A stretch of DNA of 64,000 nucleotides from Nemorincola sp044225795 (GCA_044225795.1 JBGAIF010000008.1:124001-188000), one strand, 5' to 3'; shown: positions 43,491 through 54,008, counted from the first letter of the stretch. Made by a program: numbers and translations. The notes: a model not told the origin generated them from the sequence alone.

Positions 43491-44756
43491 TTAAGAAATC
43501 GCGAGCAACTGATCGCGGCCTGTACCATTGGAAATATAAGCGATCTTAGTACCGAGATAATCCTCGACAAAGGAGCAATAATCTTTAAATACCTGTGGCA
43601 GTTGGTCGTATGTGGTGCAGGCGCTGATGGGCTTATCCCAGCCCGCAAAAGAAACATAGACCGGCTGTATATCGGCATCGCAGATATCGTAAGGCAGCTC
43701 GCGGGTCTCCCTGCCATCGGCCTTGTAAGCTGTAGCGGCCATAACAGGATTGAAATTGTCGAGTACGTCGGCCTTGGTCACGATGAGCCTGGTAACACCG
43801 CTGAGCATCACGGCATACCGCAGCGCCACAAGGTCTATCCAGCCACAACGGCGTGGCCTGCCGGTAGTAGCGCCAAATTCGGCACCGGCCTTCCGGAGCG
43901 CTTCTCCTGTTTCGTCGTGCAGTTCGGTAGGGAACGGACCACCACCTACACGTGTACAATATGCCTTGGTGATACCATACACCTCCCCTATGCGCGAAGG
44001 GGCCACTCCGAGCCCGTTGCATACGCCGGCAGCTATGGTATTGGATGATGTAACGAACGGATAAGTTCCGAAATCCACATCGAGCATACTGCCCTGGGCG
44101 CCTTCTGCCAGTACCTTCCTACCAGCCTTCAACTTTTCATCGAGCCAGTATTCCGCGTTCACTATCTGCAGTGTGCGTATATACTCCACTGCTTCGAAGA
44201 ACGGCGCTTCCCAGGCTTTCCAATCTACCACATTTTCATGCTGTGCCAGTATAGCGAGGTGCTTCTGGGTCAGCTTATCGTATTTCTCTTTAAAGTTCTT
44301 ACTGAGTATATCTCCGACCCTCAAGCCATTGCGGCCTGTTTTGTCCATATAAGCCGGGCCAATGCCCTTGAGGGTAGATCCTATCTTATCTGCGCCCTTG
44401 GCAGCCTCTGACGCGGCATCCAGCGCACGGTGTGTAGGTAATATGAGGTGTGCCTTCTGCGATACGAACAGGCGGGTGAGCAGGTCGGGGCACAACGGTA
44501 ATATCTTCTTTATCTCGGCATTAAGTGTCACAGGGTCTATCACTACACCATTACCAATAAGGTTGAGACAGTGCGGCTGAAATACCCCTGAAGGGATAGT
44601 ATGCAATACCACTTTGGCGCCATTCACATATAATGTGTGGCCGGCGTTGGGCCCGCCCTGGAAACGGGCAATGATGTCATATTTCTCGGCAAGATAATCC
44701 ACTATCTTACCCTTGCCTTCATCTCCCCACTGCAAACCCAACAATACGTCGATCAT
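43491..44756 (-). CDS. purA: Adenylosuccinate synthase
   Basis: 421 residues, standard length. GTP-binding GLQWGDEGKGK near the N-terminus, IMP-site residues GGPNAGHT, and TGRPRRCGWIDL with the conserved base-binding segment. It joins aspartate to IMP with GTP to give adenylosuccinate, first step of AMP synthesis, in the cytosol. The upstream 150 bp (44757-44906) is A/T-rich with a TATTTTTG match on the minus strand, a possible promoter. Confidence 0.96.
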   Translation of the reverse strand: MIDVLLGLQWGDEGKGKIVDYLAEKYDIIARFQGGPNAGHTLYVNGAKVVLHTIPSGVFQPHCLNLIGNGVVIDPVTLNAEIKKILPLCPDLLTRLFVSQKAHLILPTHRALDAASEAAKGADKIGSTLKGIGPAYMDKTGRNGLRVGDILSKNFKEKYDKLTQKHLAILAQHENVVDWKAWEAPFFEAVEYIRTLQIVNAEYWLDEKLKAGRKVLAEGAQGSMLDVDFGTYPFVTSSNTIAAGVCNGLGVAPSRIGEVYGITKAYCTRVGGGPFPTELHDETGEALRKAGAEFGATTGRPRRCGWIDLVALRYAVMLSGVTRLIVTKADVLDNFNPVMAATAYKADGRETRELPYDICDADIQPVYVSFAGWDKPISACTTYDQLPQVFKDYCSFVEDYLGTKIAYISNGTGRDQLLAIS

Positions 44757-44906
44757 GAAAAAAAATTAGTTTTTTACCGTTCAAATCAAAAATCAAAAAT
44801 AATAGGAAAACGAAAAAAATAAAAAAATAAAAAACATGAAAAATGTTCACAAATAGCGCGAAATAGCTTATAAAGCCCACATGTCCTCTTCTAAATTCCG
44901 CATAGC

Positions 44907-45839
44907 TTATTCACGGCCTTTTTTATGATCGAACCCCTGCAGCGTGGACATTATTTGCTGCATGGTTCGCTGGTAGTTGTTTGTAGAGCCATCGAGGAAA
45001 ATGGTATTGCCCTGCCCGTTCTCCGCGAAATGCTTAATGGCATCTGTCCACATGGAGAATAATATATAAGAGGCATCGAGGTTGGCGGTCTCCATTTCCT
45101 TGGCCGCAGTAGCAAGGCCTTTTGCCACTTCCTCACGAAAGAGCGCCACGCCCTGGCCACGTAGCTGGGCGGCTATGCGTTCTGCCTCGGCAGATATCTT
45201 GATGGCATTGCCCTCGGCCTCAGCGGCCTTTGTTTTGGTGATGAGGAGGGTCTGGCCCTCGTTCTCAGCGGCGGCCTTCATATTATTAGATGCCACCACG
45301 CGCGACATGGACTTCATGATCTCCTCATCGAAACTAATATCATTGATCTGCAGGTCGAGGAGGTGATACCCCCACCCTTCCAGTTGCTTATCGAGCTGCT
45401 CCTTTACATGCTGAATGATCTCTGTGCGCAGCAGCAGTATCTCAGATTGCTTCTTGGTAGCCACAAAAGCACGCACAGAGCCCTCTACCGAGCGAATCAG
45501 CGCCTGCATAAAGCTGCGGTCGTCCATGAACTTGAAAGCGACATTCTCAATGGTCGCAGTATCTTCATTGAGCACAGCATACAGTAACATGGCTGTAAAA
45601 TAGACATTGGCCTGATCCTGGGAAATGGCCTGAAACTTTAGTTCCATTGACCTGTTCTGATAAGATATCCTTCTGAATATCTGCTCAATGAAGGGAATAC
45701 GCATGTTGAGTCCCGGGCGCATGACCCTTCTGAACTTTCCGAAAACTGTGGTCACTGCAACCGTGCCTGTCTGCACGGAAATAAAGCTCATAAATATGAG
45801 TGCCACAATGATGACCAGTAAAATATAACCGAATTCCAT
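44907..45839 (-). CDS. SPFH/band 7 (stomatin-prohibitin-like) membrane protein
   Basis: 310 residues. One N-terminal transmembrane helix (about 4-22, ILLVIIVALIFMSFI), then a band 7 domain (about 24-200; VFGKFRRVMRPGLNMRIPFI, KKQSEILLLRTEIIQHVKEQ, LLDLQINDISFDEEI) and an Ala/Glu-rich coiled coil (EAEGNAIKISAEAERIAAQL). SPFH proteins form large membrane-microdomain rings and often modulate membrane proteases such as FtsH. The gene stands alone and is divergent from the IPExxxVDY gene. Confidence 0.9.
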   Translation of the reverse strand: MEFGYILLVIIVALIFMSFISVQTGTVAVTTVFGKFRRVMRPGLNMRIPFIEQIFRRISYQNRSMELKFQAISQDQANVYFTAMLLYAVLNEDTATIENVAFKFMDDRSFMQALIRSVEGSVRAFVATKKQSEILLLRTEIIQHVKEQLDKQLEGWGYHLLDLQINDISFDEEIMKSMSRVVASNNMKAAAENEGQTLLITKTKAAEAEGNAIKISAEAERIAAQLRGQGVALFREEVAKGLATAAKEMETANLDASYILFSMWTDAIKHFAENGQGNTIFLDGSTNNYQRTMQQIMSTLQGFDHKKGRE

Positions 45840-45943
45840 AGGATGTAATTTTTCTGAAAATTACGCACAGATTTCCAAAGTATGATGAACAAAATAATAA
45901 CTGTCCACACAAGGACAGAACGGAAGAAATTACATTAAATCGC

Positions 45944-45951
45944 TATTTTTG
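45944..45951 (+). promoter_or_regulatory. TAnnTTTG match just before the IPExxxVDY gene
   Basis: TATTTTTG ends only 7 bp before the ATG at 45958, which would give a near-leaderless transcript. No -33 partner is seen. Confidence 0.3.
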
Positions 45952-45957
45952 GTCTTT

Positions 45958-46392
45958 ATGGCAAAACTGGTATTGGATACCGCAGCCATGCGGGATGATT
46001 TTTTTGACGAGGCGGCATTCGTCGGTATCGTATCCGCGGAGCCTGCTTACCGGTTCTGCTGGTTGCTGAACAACCATTTTGATATCAACTTTATCCGTGA
46101 TCCGGAGCAGAACGTATCGTTCCTGAAAAAGGAGAACAAGTTTCATTTCCAGGTATATCAATGCCATCTCCCGAACAGCTTTCATAAATATCTTCTATAT
46201 AAATTGAAGGACGGAGGAGAGTCCCTGCTGCCTGAGATCAGGCAAATGGATTACCTGTGGCTGATACAAACGGCAAACTCGGAGGCGGACGCTGCCAGGA
46301 TAGCCGGAGAGTTGAAGAATATTCCCGAGGTTCAACTGACACAAATACTCTCTATCGGGCAACTAAAGAGCGCCAACAACCTGCTGGTATAA
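45958..46392 (+). CDS. IPExxxVDY family protein
   Basis: 144 residues from the ATG at 45958; a TTG three codons earlier is less likely. The family signature appears as LLPEIRQMDYLWLIQ. The rest (FVGIVSAEPAYRFCWLLNNH, FHFQVYQCHLPNSFHKYLLY) matches this Bacteroidota-specific cytosolic family of unknown function. Length is typical. It is divergent from the SPFH gene. Confidence 0.85.
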   Translation: MAKLVLDTAAMRDDFFDEAAFVGIVSAEPAYRFCWLLNNHFDINFIRDPEQNVSFLKKENKFHFQVYQCHLPNSFHKYLLYKLKDGGESLLPEIRQMDYLWLIQTANSEADAARIAGELKNIPEVQLTQILSIGQLKSANNLLV

Positions 46393-46495
46393 CGAGGATG
46401 TCAATAGCCATTAACTATAATATGAAGGCAGAAAATCACTTCCGTCACCCTGATAATCATTCACATTAATTAACTGCCGTGACGCTCAAAAAAAC

Positions 46496-46524
46496 TTGTA
46501 AACTGGCAAGTTTTGCTATTTTTG
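46496..46524 (+). promoter_or_regulatory. Promoter of the DUF2723 gene
   Basis: TTG at 46496-46498 and TATTTTTG at 46517-46524 are 18 bp apart, matching the Bacteroidota -33/-7 pattern. The -7 box ends 21 bp before the ATG at 46545. Confidence 0.55.
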
Positions 46525-46544
46525 TCGGCATCTAATTTCATATC

Positions 46545-49500
46545 ATGAACTATCGTAAGATCAATAACATTGTCGGCTGGATAACAGGTGGCATTGCACT
46601 GTTTGTTTATCTCAAGACCATGGAACCCACTGTGAGCTTCTGGGATTGTGGTGAGTTCCTATCCTGTGCCTATAAACTGGAAGTTGGCCACTCGCCGGGC
46701 GCACCTTTCTTTATGATCCTTCAGCGATTATTCGCATTATTTGCCGGCGGAACAACTACGGGTGGCCCTTCGACAAATGCAGCTCTGTTCATTAACGCCC
46801 TTTCGGCCGTTATGAGCGCCCTGACGATCCTGTTCCTTTTCTGGACGATAACGCACCTGGCCAAAAAACTTGTATCTGCTAAGGGCATGGAGCCCAACCA
46901 AAACCAGGTAATGCTGATCATGGGGGCAGGCCTGGTTGGCGCACTTGCTTACACTTTTTCTGATACCTTCTGGTTCTCTGCCGTGGAAGCGGAAGTTTAT
47001 GCTACATCTTCATTCTTTACCGCACTTACTTTCTGGGCAATCCTGAAATGGGAAGATGTGGCTGATAATAAATACGCAGACAGGTGGATAGTACTGATCG
47101 CCTACCTGATAGGCCTGTCTGTGTGTGTGCACTTGCTGAACTTGCTGGCTATACCTGCAGTGGCTATGGTTTACTATTTCAAACGTTACGAAGCTACCAC
47201 AAAGGGAACTATCATTGCCTTCCTCGCTGGTTGCGTTGTACTGGCTTTCGTTCAATTCGGTGTGATACAATATATACCGCGTATAGCCTCCAGCTTTGAC
47301 CTAATGTTCACCAATAGTTTCGGGATGTCATTTGACACGGGCGCTATAGTATTCCTGGTAATTGTTGCCGGTTTGCTGGTGTTCCTGTTGTTCTTTGCCA
47401 AAAAGAAGAACAACCGCCTGCTTCACACCGGTGTATTGTCTGTCATATTTATCATCATAGGTTACTCTTGTTACCTCACGGCCATCATTCGCTCCAGGGC
47501 GGATGTTCCGATCGATATGACCAACCCGGACAACCCGATGAGCTTCCTGGATTATGTAAACCGTGAGCAATTCGGACAACAGCCGTTGCTTTTCGGACCA
47601 TATTACACAAACACATATACTGCTCTCGACACTTCGAAGAAGCTGTATATGCAGACTAAAGTAAATGGCAAGGACTACTACCAGCAGGTAGGCACCAAAA
47701 CAGACGTGATCTACGGAACTGATGTTAACGGTGTAAGCCAGAGCCATTTCTTCCCCCGTATATACGATGGTAACGATCAGAACCATGTGAATTTTTACCG
47801 TAGTTTCCTGGGGCTTGGCAAGAACGACGAGCCGACTTCGGTGGACAACCTGAAATATTTCTTCACTTACCAAATGAACTGGATGTGGTTCCGCTTTTTC
47901 ATGTGGAACTTTGCAGGCAGACAGAATGATATGGAAGGCCAGCTGGACCCGCAAAGGGGTAACTGGATATCCGGAATACCTTTCATAGACAGGATGCGCG
48001 GACTTGGCGATGTTGATGGCATGGGTTCAGGCTATGCCGACAGCGATGCTCACAACAAACTGTATATGCTGCCTTTCATTTTGGGTATACTGGGTATCAT
48101 TTACCAGTTCAACCGAAACAGGCAGGACGGCATTGTTGTATTAACACTGTTTTTCTTCACCGGTTTAGCCATTGGTATATACCTCAATATGCCACCTTTG
48201 CAGCCTCGTGAACGAGATTACGCCTTTGCAGGTTGTACCTATACTTATGCGATCTGGATAGGTTTGGGTGTGCTTATGGTACATAAGTGGTTCTCGAAGC
48301 TACTCAATGGCCCCGGGGCTATTGTCTCTGCAACGGCCGTATGCCTCCTTGCCGCACCGGTACTTATGGCCAAGGAAGAATGGAATGATCACGACCGTTC
48401 TAAAAAGACCCTGGCACGAGCTGTAGCTTATAACACGCTCTCATGTTGCCCTCAAAATGCTGTCCTGTTTACATTTGGAGACAACCAGACCTACCCATTG
48501 TGGTATATACAGGAAATAGAAGGGTTCCGTAAAGATGTTCGTATCATCAATACAAGCTTACTTGGTATTGACTGGTATGTAGATCAGCTCAATTACAGAA
48601 CTAATGACGCTGATGCTGTGCCTATGATATGGAAGAAGGACGACTACATGGGTGATCATCATAACTACATGATGTACAATAAGAATGCACAACTGCCACA
48701 GGATAAGTTCTTTAGCATCGTGGATATCTGCAATTTCATGATCAGCAAAGACCCTGCTAATATGGCATCAAGAGGTGGTGAGGAAATGATCAACTACATG
48801 CCTACCCGCAACTTCTATGTGCCATCTCTGAGCAAGGACGAGCTGGTAAGCCGTGGCTTGCTGAAAGCACAGGATACAGCACGTGTCACTACCGACATGA
48901 AGTTTGTTTATCCTAAGACAACCGCATACAAGAACGACCTGGCCATTCTGAACATTATTGCCGCGGTAGCAAGAGACGGATGGAAACGCCCGTTGTGTTT
49001 CGATGCCGGCCTCAGGCAGGGCGATTATGGCGGAACAGGTGAATTCATGCATATGGAGGGACTTGTTTACCACCTGATTCCTTATAAATATACTGATGCG
49101 CAGAAGGTGAATCCACAACTGCTCGGCTCTATTGATGCCGACAAGAGTTACGATCTGTTCATGAACAAATTTGTATGGGGCGGCGCAGAACGTAACGATG
49201 TATACTATGATGAACCAAACCGTCATGAATTTGTTACCTACCGCATGGATGCATCATTCCTTGCCAACGAACTGGTGGCACAAGGCAAAAAAGACCAGGC
49301 TGTGAGAGTACTGGACAAGGTAATGTCCAACATCTCTGAACACTCTTACTACTACGATTACACCGCTTATTTCATTGCTTCGGGATATTATCGTGCCGGC
49401 GCGCTGGATAAAGGCAATGAACTGGCAAAGAAAATAGTGAGAAATGCTGAAACAAGCCTGAAGTGGATGATGACCCTGCCTGCTGACGAAAAGAATGTGA

Positions 49501-49673
49501 TGGGTGACGATGCCAAGCAGAGCTTCCAGATCATTCAGCAGCTAAGCGCACTGTCCTACCAGGCGGGCGATTCAGTGATCGCCAAACAGTTCTATGATAA
49601 GATCCAGACACTTGGGCCAAATTTCAAAGAATTACTGAGCCAGCGTTCGTCCCCGGGCGAAGCCGATGAATAA
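46545..49673 (+). CDS. DUF2723 membrane protein, glycosyltransferase family 117 type
   Basis: 1042 residues. N-terminal DUF2723 region with the signature TMEPTVSFWDCGEFLSCAYK and LEVGHSPGAPFFMIL, about a dozen transmembrane helices over residues 10-620, and a large C-terminal soluble part (about 630-1042). The acidic WDCGE motif in the first external loop is like the catalytic loop of GT-C enzymes. The family is widespread in Bacteroidota and is assigned to glycan or lipid-linked sugar transfer. The acceptor is unknown. It is a single-gene unit ended by the terminator at 49685-49710. Confidence 0.9.
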   Translation: MNYRKINNIVGWITGGIALFVYLKTMEPTVSFWDCGEFLSCAYKLEVGHSPGAPFFMILQRLFALFAGGTTTGGPSTNAALFINALSAVMSALTILFLFWTITHLAKKLVSAKGMEPNQNQVMLIMGAGLVGALAYTFSDTFWFSAVEAEVYATSSFFTALTFWAILKWEDVADNKYADRWIVLIAYLIGLSVCVHLLNLLAIPAVAMVYYFKRYEATTKGTIIAFLAGCVVLAFVQFGVIQYIPRIASSFDLMFTNSFGMSFDTGAIVFLVIVAGLLVFLLFFAKKKNNRLLHTGVLSVIFIIIGYSCYLTAIIRSRADVPIDMTNPDNPMSFLDYVNREQFGQQPLLFGPYYTNTYTALDTSKKLYMQTKVNGKDYYQQVGTKTDVIYGTDVNGVSQSHFFPRIYDGNDQNHVNFYRSFLGLGKNDEPTSVDNLKYFFTYQMNWMWFRFFMWNFAGRQNDMEGQLDPQRGNWISGIPFIDRMRGLGDVDGMGSGYADSDAHNKLYMLPFILGILGIIYQFNRNRQDGIVVLTLFFFTGLAIGIYLNMPPLQPRERDYAFAGCTYTYAIWIGLGVLMVHKWFSKLLNGPGAIVSATAVCLLAAPVLMAKEEWNDHDRSKKTLARAVAYNTLSCCPQNAVLFTFGDNQTYPLWYIQEIEGFRKDVRIINTSLLGIDWYVDQLNYRTNDADAVPMIWKKDDYMGDHHNYMMYNKNAQLPQDKFFSIVDICNFMISKDPANMASRGGEEMINYMPTRNFYVPSLSKDELVSRGLLKAQDTARVTTDMKFVYPKTTAYKNDLAILNIIAAVARDGWKRPLCFDAGLRQGDYGGTGEFMHMEGLVYHLIPYKYTDAQKVNPQLLGSIDADKSYDLFMNKFVWGGAERNDVYYDEPNRHEFVTYRMDASFLANELVAQGKKDQAVRVLDKVMSNISEHSYYYDYTAYFIASGYYRAGALDKGNELAKKIVRNAETSLKWMMTLPADEKNVMGDDAKQSFQIIQQLSALSYQAGDSVIAKQFYDKIQTLGPNFKELLSQRSSPGEADE

Positions 49674-49684
49674 GGTACATAACA

Positions 49685-49710
49685 AAGGGCTCCCAATGGG
49701 AGCCCTTCTT
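49685..49710. terminator. Bidirectional terminator between DUF2723 and the efflux operon
   Basis: Perfect 10-bp stem (49685-49694 with 49698-49707, arm AAGGGCTCCC) with an AAT loop, between two convergent genes. Confidence 0.85.
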
Positions 49711-49723
49711 GTATCTGCGCCGT

Positions 49724-50806
49724 CTATTTATTCAGCCTTATGCCATTCTTTATCTGGTAAGACGCATTTACAACAACCGGTGCTCCATCAGCAATGTTCC
49801 CGAAGACCTCTACAGAATCTTCTCCTTCATTTCCCGGAGATACATCCACCCATCGGGTCATGCCGCTATCCAATGCAACTACATATTTTTTCTCGGTAGT
49901 GGTCACCACGGCGGTACGTGGCAATACAAACGCATTGGCGTGGCCCCTTGTTGACAGTGTCACCTCTGCATACATACCCGGCTTCAGGGTATTTCCGGTA
50001 TTCTGCACGTCAATCTCCACGGTCTCGGCACGGAAGCTGTTACTGAGACTGCCTGAAGAACGGGAAACGGCACCTGAGAAATCTTTCCCGGGGATCGCGT
50101 TAACGCGGTAACTGACGTTATCTCCATCCTTAACCTGAGCGGCATACTGCTCCGGCACATCCACCACCAGGCGCAACCTCGATAGCTGCTGCAACACGAG
50201 CATAGGCTTGCTCTGCGTACCAGGGCCGGCAAGCGCACCGGGGTGAATGTTTCGCTCGGTGATCACCCCATCAAAAGGAGCAATAATGGTCAAATAAGCC
50301 TTCTGGCTTTCCTGTGCCTGGTAGCTGGCATATTCACTCTGCGCCAGCGCACTGTCTGCATGCATCTTGGTAGCCGCGGCATCCAGGTCGAAGGGAGAGA
50401 TAGTGCCGGGAGTCTTGCTTGTCTCCAGCAGGCGGTAGTACCTGTCCTTACTCGTTGCATAGGTCGCCATGGCCTGCGTATATCTTAGCTGCACCGCCAT
50501 TACCTGCTGCTCTATCTCGGGAGCTTCAAGGCGTGCCAGCACCTGCCCCTTCTTCACCAGGCTACCCCTGTCCACATTTACCTCCCTGATAAAACCGCTT
50601 ACTTTAGGAAAAAGCTGGACAAACTCGAAAGGTTGCAAAACGCCCGGCAATTTCACCTTGCCGCTGATCTCCCTGAGCCTGGGAACCATAGTTGTGTAGG
50701 CCGCCTGAACGGTCTGTTCCTGAATTTTCTTCTCTTCCTGCTTATCTCCGCAGGATGCCATGAACAATACAGCCGTTAAAAGAAGATATTGTGGTTTATG
50801 ATTCAT
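49724..50806 (-). CDS. RND efflux periplasmic adaptor (membrane fusion) lipoprotein
   Basis: 360 residues. Lipoprotein signal FMASCGDK. The core includes the lipoyl/barrel-sandwich hybrid motif (KVSGFIREVNVDRGSLVKKG) and (ITIAPFDGVITERNIHPGAL-like), an alpha-helical hairpin, and beta-barrel and membrane-proximal domains (LKPGMYAEVTLSTRG). It links the inner-membrane pump to the TolC-type channel. It overlaps the RND pump gene by 11 bp and is the last gene of the operon. The substrate cannot be told. Confidence 0.92.
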   Translation of the reverse strand: MNHKPQYLLLTAVLFMASCGDKQEEKKIQEQTVQAAYTTMVPRLREISGKVKLPGVLQPFEFVQLFPKVSGFIREVNVDRGSLVKKGQVLARLEAPEIEQQVMAVQLRYTQAMATYATSKDRYYRLLETSKTPGTISPFDLDAAATKMHADSALAQSEYASYQAQESQKAYLTIIAPFDGVITERNIHPGALAGPGTQSKPMLVLQQLSRLRLVVDVPEQYAAQVKDGDNVSYRVNAIPGKDFSGAVSRSSGSLSNSFRAETVEIDVQNTGNTLKPGMYAEVTLSTRGHANAFVLPRTAVVTTTEKKYVVALDSGMTRWVDVSPGNEGEDSVEVFGNIADGAPVVVNASYQIKNGIRLNK

Positions 50807-53800
50807 TGTTTGTGTGTTTGAGCGTTATCGATTTTTTTGTTTTCAACCAGGCATAGCACTGGGGAACGATGAATAATGCGGCAAATGTGGATGCAATAAG
50901 GCCTCCTATCACAGCACGCCCGAGCGGCGCTGTCTGATCTCCGGCCTCTCCGAGCCCGCTTGCCATTGGAATCATACCGGCCACCATTGCCAGACTGGTC
51001 ATCAATATGGGCCTCAACCTTATAGACGCGCTTACCGTTGCCGCCTTTACCATATCATATTGATATTCTCCGGCCAGTTTCTCTGCGTTGGTAACTATAA
51101 GGATAGAATTGGCTACAGATACCCCGGTGGACATGATGATACCCATGTATGATTGCAGGTTCAGTGTACAACCTGTCATGAGGAGCACAACTAAGGAACC
51201 CAACAGCACTGCCGGAATAGTGCACAGCACAGCTAAGGAGGTGCTGAATGACTCATAATTCGCTGCCAGAAGCAGGAATATGATCGCAATGGCAAACAAT
51301 AAGCCACTTTGTAAGCTATCCAGTGTCTCCTTCAGCAGACTCGACATGCCCCGCACATCTGCAACCAAACCCTTTGGCGGCGCACCCAATGTGTGAATAG
51401 CTTTGTTCACAACGTCAGTGGCGCTTTGCAGGTCTTTCTTATAAAGGTTCGCGTTTACTGTCACATACCGCCTTGGCCCTGTGCGGTCATATTCGCCTGC
51501 CATTGTATCTATTCTGAATGTAGCGATATCCTGAAGTACAGGCGACGACCGACCACGTATCAGTGGTATCTCTTTCAGTTCTTCTAAGTTATCCATGATG
51601 TACTCCGGGACCTGCGCCTGAACCTGGAAGGTGTATGCCGACCTCTCATCGAGCCATTGGTTCTTTTCGGTAAAACGGGAGGATGAGGTCACAGCAGTGA
51701 CCGAACGGGCAACTTCTGCCACGTTCAGGCCCATTTGTGCTGCCTTGGCACGATCTATGGTAATGCAGATAGAAGGGCAATTAAGGGGCTGCTGTATCTG
51801 CACATCTCTCAGGAAGGAAACTTTACGTAATTCCCCTGTAAGCCTGTCGGCATAATCCTTGATCTCATCCATATTCTTTCCGGCAACCCGCACCTCGATC
51901 GGGGTTGCAGCACCCTGACTCATCACTTTTTCGGTCAGGTCTATCGGTTCAAATGACACCCGAACTGAAGGAAATGTTTTCCGGATCACGGCTCTCACCT
52001 GGTCCTGAAAACGATCTTTGTCCACTTTGTATCCCTCATCGAGCTGCACCTGCAATGTCGCTTCATGCGTACCGCTATTGAACACGTACAGATTAAGCGT
52101 GCCGTAAGTACTCGGTACAAGGCCGATATAGGCTGAGCTAATGGCTACATGATTGCCGGTAAGGCTGTCGAGCAGACCAAGGACATCATGCACCATATCT
52201 TCAGACCGTTCCAGCCGTGTGCCATCAGGCAGCCGCAACCGCAACTGGTATTGTCCGTTGTTCGACTTAGGTAAAAGGTCCTTGCCTATCCATAAGAATG
52301 ATAGCGATGTAAGTACCAATACGATAAAAAGGTAAAGGCTCACATTTCTTTTCCTCTTTCTCATCATTTTTTGCAGGGCGGCCAGAAACCTGACCTTCAC
52401 CCGCTCAAAAAGATCATTTTTCTCCGGCTCAGCCCGCTCCATATGCATATGTACAAAGACCTCTTCCACTTCTTGTGTATTCAGCGCAAGACCTGCATGT
52501 GCATGATGAGCCCCATGCCGATACTTGTATTCTTCTGCTTTCAGCCACTTGTCGGCCAAGACAGGAACAAGGCTCTGGGCCAGCAGGAATGATATGATCA
52601 TGGCAAAACCTATAGCCAGCGACAGTGGCAAAAAGAGTGCCTTGGGCACTCCCTGCATTATAAAAGAAGGAGCGAACACGGCAATGATGCACAAAAGAAT
52701 AAGAAACAATGGAAACGCGATCTCCGTGCATGCATCGAAAACCGCCTCCCGCATCTTTTTCCCCATCTCCAGGTGCTGATGTATATTTTCAATGGTCACC
52801 GTGGCCTGATCCACAAGGATACCTATCGCCAGTGCCAGACCGCTCAAAGTCATGATATTAATGGTCTGGCCAGCAGCTTTCAGACACAGAACGGCTACAA
52901 GAATGGATATTGGGATCGTGATCACAACGATCAGGCAGCTACGCCAGTCTTGTAAGAACAATAACACGACAAGTCCCGTTAATATGGCCCCCAATATCCC
53001 TTCTGTCACCAGGCTCTTTACCGCATTGATCACAAATACAGACTGGTCAAAGTCGTACGATATTTTTATATCATCAGGCAGGAGACTTTGCATTTCCGGC
53101 ATCTTTGCCCGTAGCTTTTGCACTACATCCCAGGTAGATGCGCTCCCCGTCTTCACCACGGGAATATATACAGAGCGCTTGCCATTCACAAGGGCATAAC
53201 CTACGGTAACATCCGCAGCGTCCTGTACCGTGGCCACGTCTTTCACCTGGATCATACTAGCGGCATCAGCCCGCAAGGGTATATCGCCGAAATCAGCAAC
53301 TTCCTTCTCGAGTGAGTTGAGTCGCGTCATGTAGATGGTATTACCGATCCTTGTATTTCCGGACGGGGTCATGGTATTGTTCTTAGCTATCGCATTCACG
53401 ATCTCATCCGGGGTAAGATTGTAACCCCTCATCCTTGATGGGTCAATATTGATGACCACCGTGCGCGAATTAGACCCGACCGGAGGAGGAGCCGACAACC
53501 CCGGAACTGTGGCGAACAAAGGCCGCACCTTGGTCACTGCCTGTTCGTGAATTTCATCCAACGTCTTATCGGGACTACTAAACACGAGCTCTCCCACCGG
53601 CAAAGAGGATGCATCGAAACGTATGACCTGCGGTGGCAGGGCTCCGGGAGGAAAGAACTTCATAGCCCTGTTCACCTGCAAGGCTACCTGAGCTGAAGCC
53701 TCTGCCATATCAGCAGTCTCAAAAAAAGTAAGCTTTAATATCGTCAGGCCCTGAATGTTCCTGCTCGATATATTCTTAATGCCATCTACATACAGGAACT

Positions 53801-54008
53801 GGTCCTGGAGGCGGGTGGCGAAGAAGCCTTCCATCTGTTGCGGTGTCATACCCCCGTATGGCTCTATAACATAAATAGTGGGCAGATTAAGATTGGGGAA
53901 AATATCTATCGGGATCGTTTTGATCGCTAAGAACGAACCGAGGAAAAAAGCTGATACGATCACAAATATCGTAACCGGTCTCTTTAGCGATACTGATACA
54001 ATACTCAT
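50796..54008 (-). CDS. RND-family efflux permease (AcrB/HAE1-like)
   Basis: 1070 residues. First helix preceded by SVSLKRPVTIFVIV, the PN1-type porter start (IPIDIFPNLNLPTIYVIEPY), twelve predicted helices in two halves, and the proton-relay region in TM4 (GLALAIGILVDQATVTIENI). It acts as a trimer driven by protons. The central cytoplasmic loop contains an unusual His-rich insert (HGAHHAHAGLALNT, VHMHMERAEPEK). It overlaps the adaptor gene and is 3 bp from the TolC-type gene. Hydrophobic or amphiphilic drug-like substrates are inferred. Confidence 0.93.
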   Translation of the reverse strand: MSIVSVSLKRPVTIFVIVSAFFLGSFLAIKTIPIDIFPNLNLPTIYVIEPYGGMTPQQMEGFFATRLQDQFLYVDGIKNISSRNIQGLTILKLTFFETADMAEASAQVALQVNRAMKFFPPGALPPQVIRFDASSLPVGELVFSSPDKTLDEIHEQAVTKVRPLFATVPGLSAPPPVGSNSRTVVINIDPSRMRGYNLTPDEIVNAIAKNNTMTPSGNTRIGNTIYMTRLNSLEKEVADFGDIPLRADAASMIQVKDVATVQDAADVTVGYALVNGKRSVYIPVVKTGSASTWDVVQKLRAKMPEMQSLLPDDIKISYDFDQSVFVINAVKSLVTEGILGAILTGLVVLLFLQDWRSCLIVVITIPISILVAVLCLKAAGQTINIMTLSGLALAIGILVDQATVTIENIHQHLEMGKKMREAVFDACTEIAFPLFLILLCIIAVFAPSFIMQGVPKALFLPLSLAIGFAMIISFLLAQSLVPVLADKWLKAEEYKYRHGAHHAHAGLALNTQEVEEVFVHMHMERAEPEKNDLFERVKVRFLAALQKMMRKRKRNVSLYLFIVLVLTSLSFLWIGKDLLPKSNNGQYQLRLRLPDGTRLERSEDMVHDVLGLLDSLTGNHVAISSAYIGLVPSTYGTLNLYVFNSGTHEATLQVQLDEGYKVDKDRFQDQVRAVIRKTFPSVRVSFEPIDLTEKVMSQGAATPIEVRVAGKNMDEIKDYADRLTGELRKVSFLRDVQIQQPLNCPSICITIDRAKAAQMGLNVAEVARSVTAVTSSSRFTEKNQWLDERSAYTFQVQAQVPEYIMDNLEELKEIPLIRGRSSPVLQDIATFRIDTMAGEYDRTGPRRYVTVNANLYKKDLQSATDVVNKAIHTLGAPPKGLVADVRGMSSLLKETLDSLQSGLLFAIAIIFLLLAANYESFSTSLAVLCTIPAVLLGSLVVLLMTGCTLNLQSYMGIIMSTGVSVANSILIVTNAEKLAGEYQYDMVKAATVSASIRLRPILMTSLAMVAGMIPMASGLGEAGDQTAPLGRAVIGGLIASTFAALFIVPQCYAWLKTKKSITLKHTNNES

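Noticed and set aside
45363..45603. Plus-strand ORFs inside the SPFH gene
   Set aside because: Antisense shadows of a clear band 7 protein.
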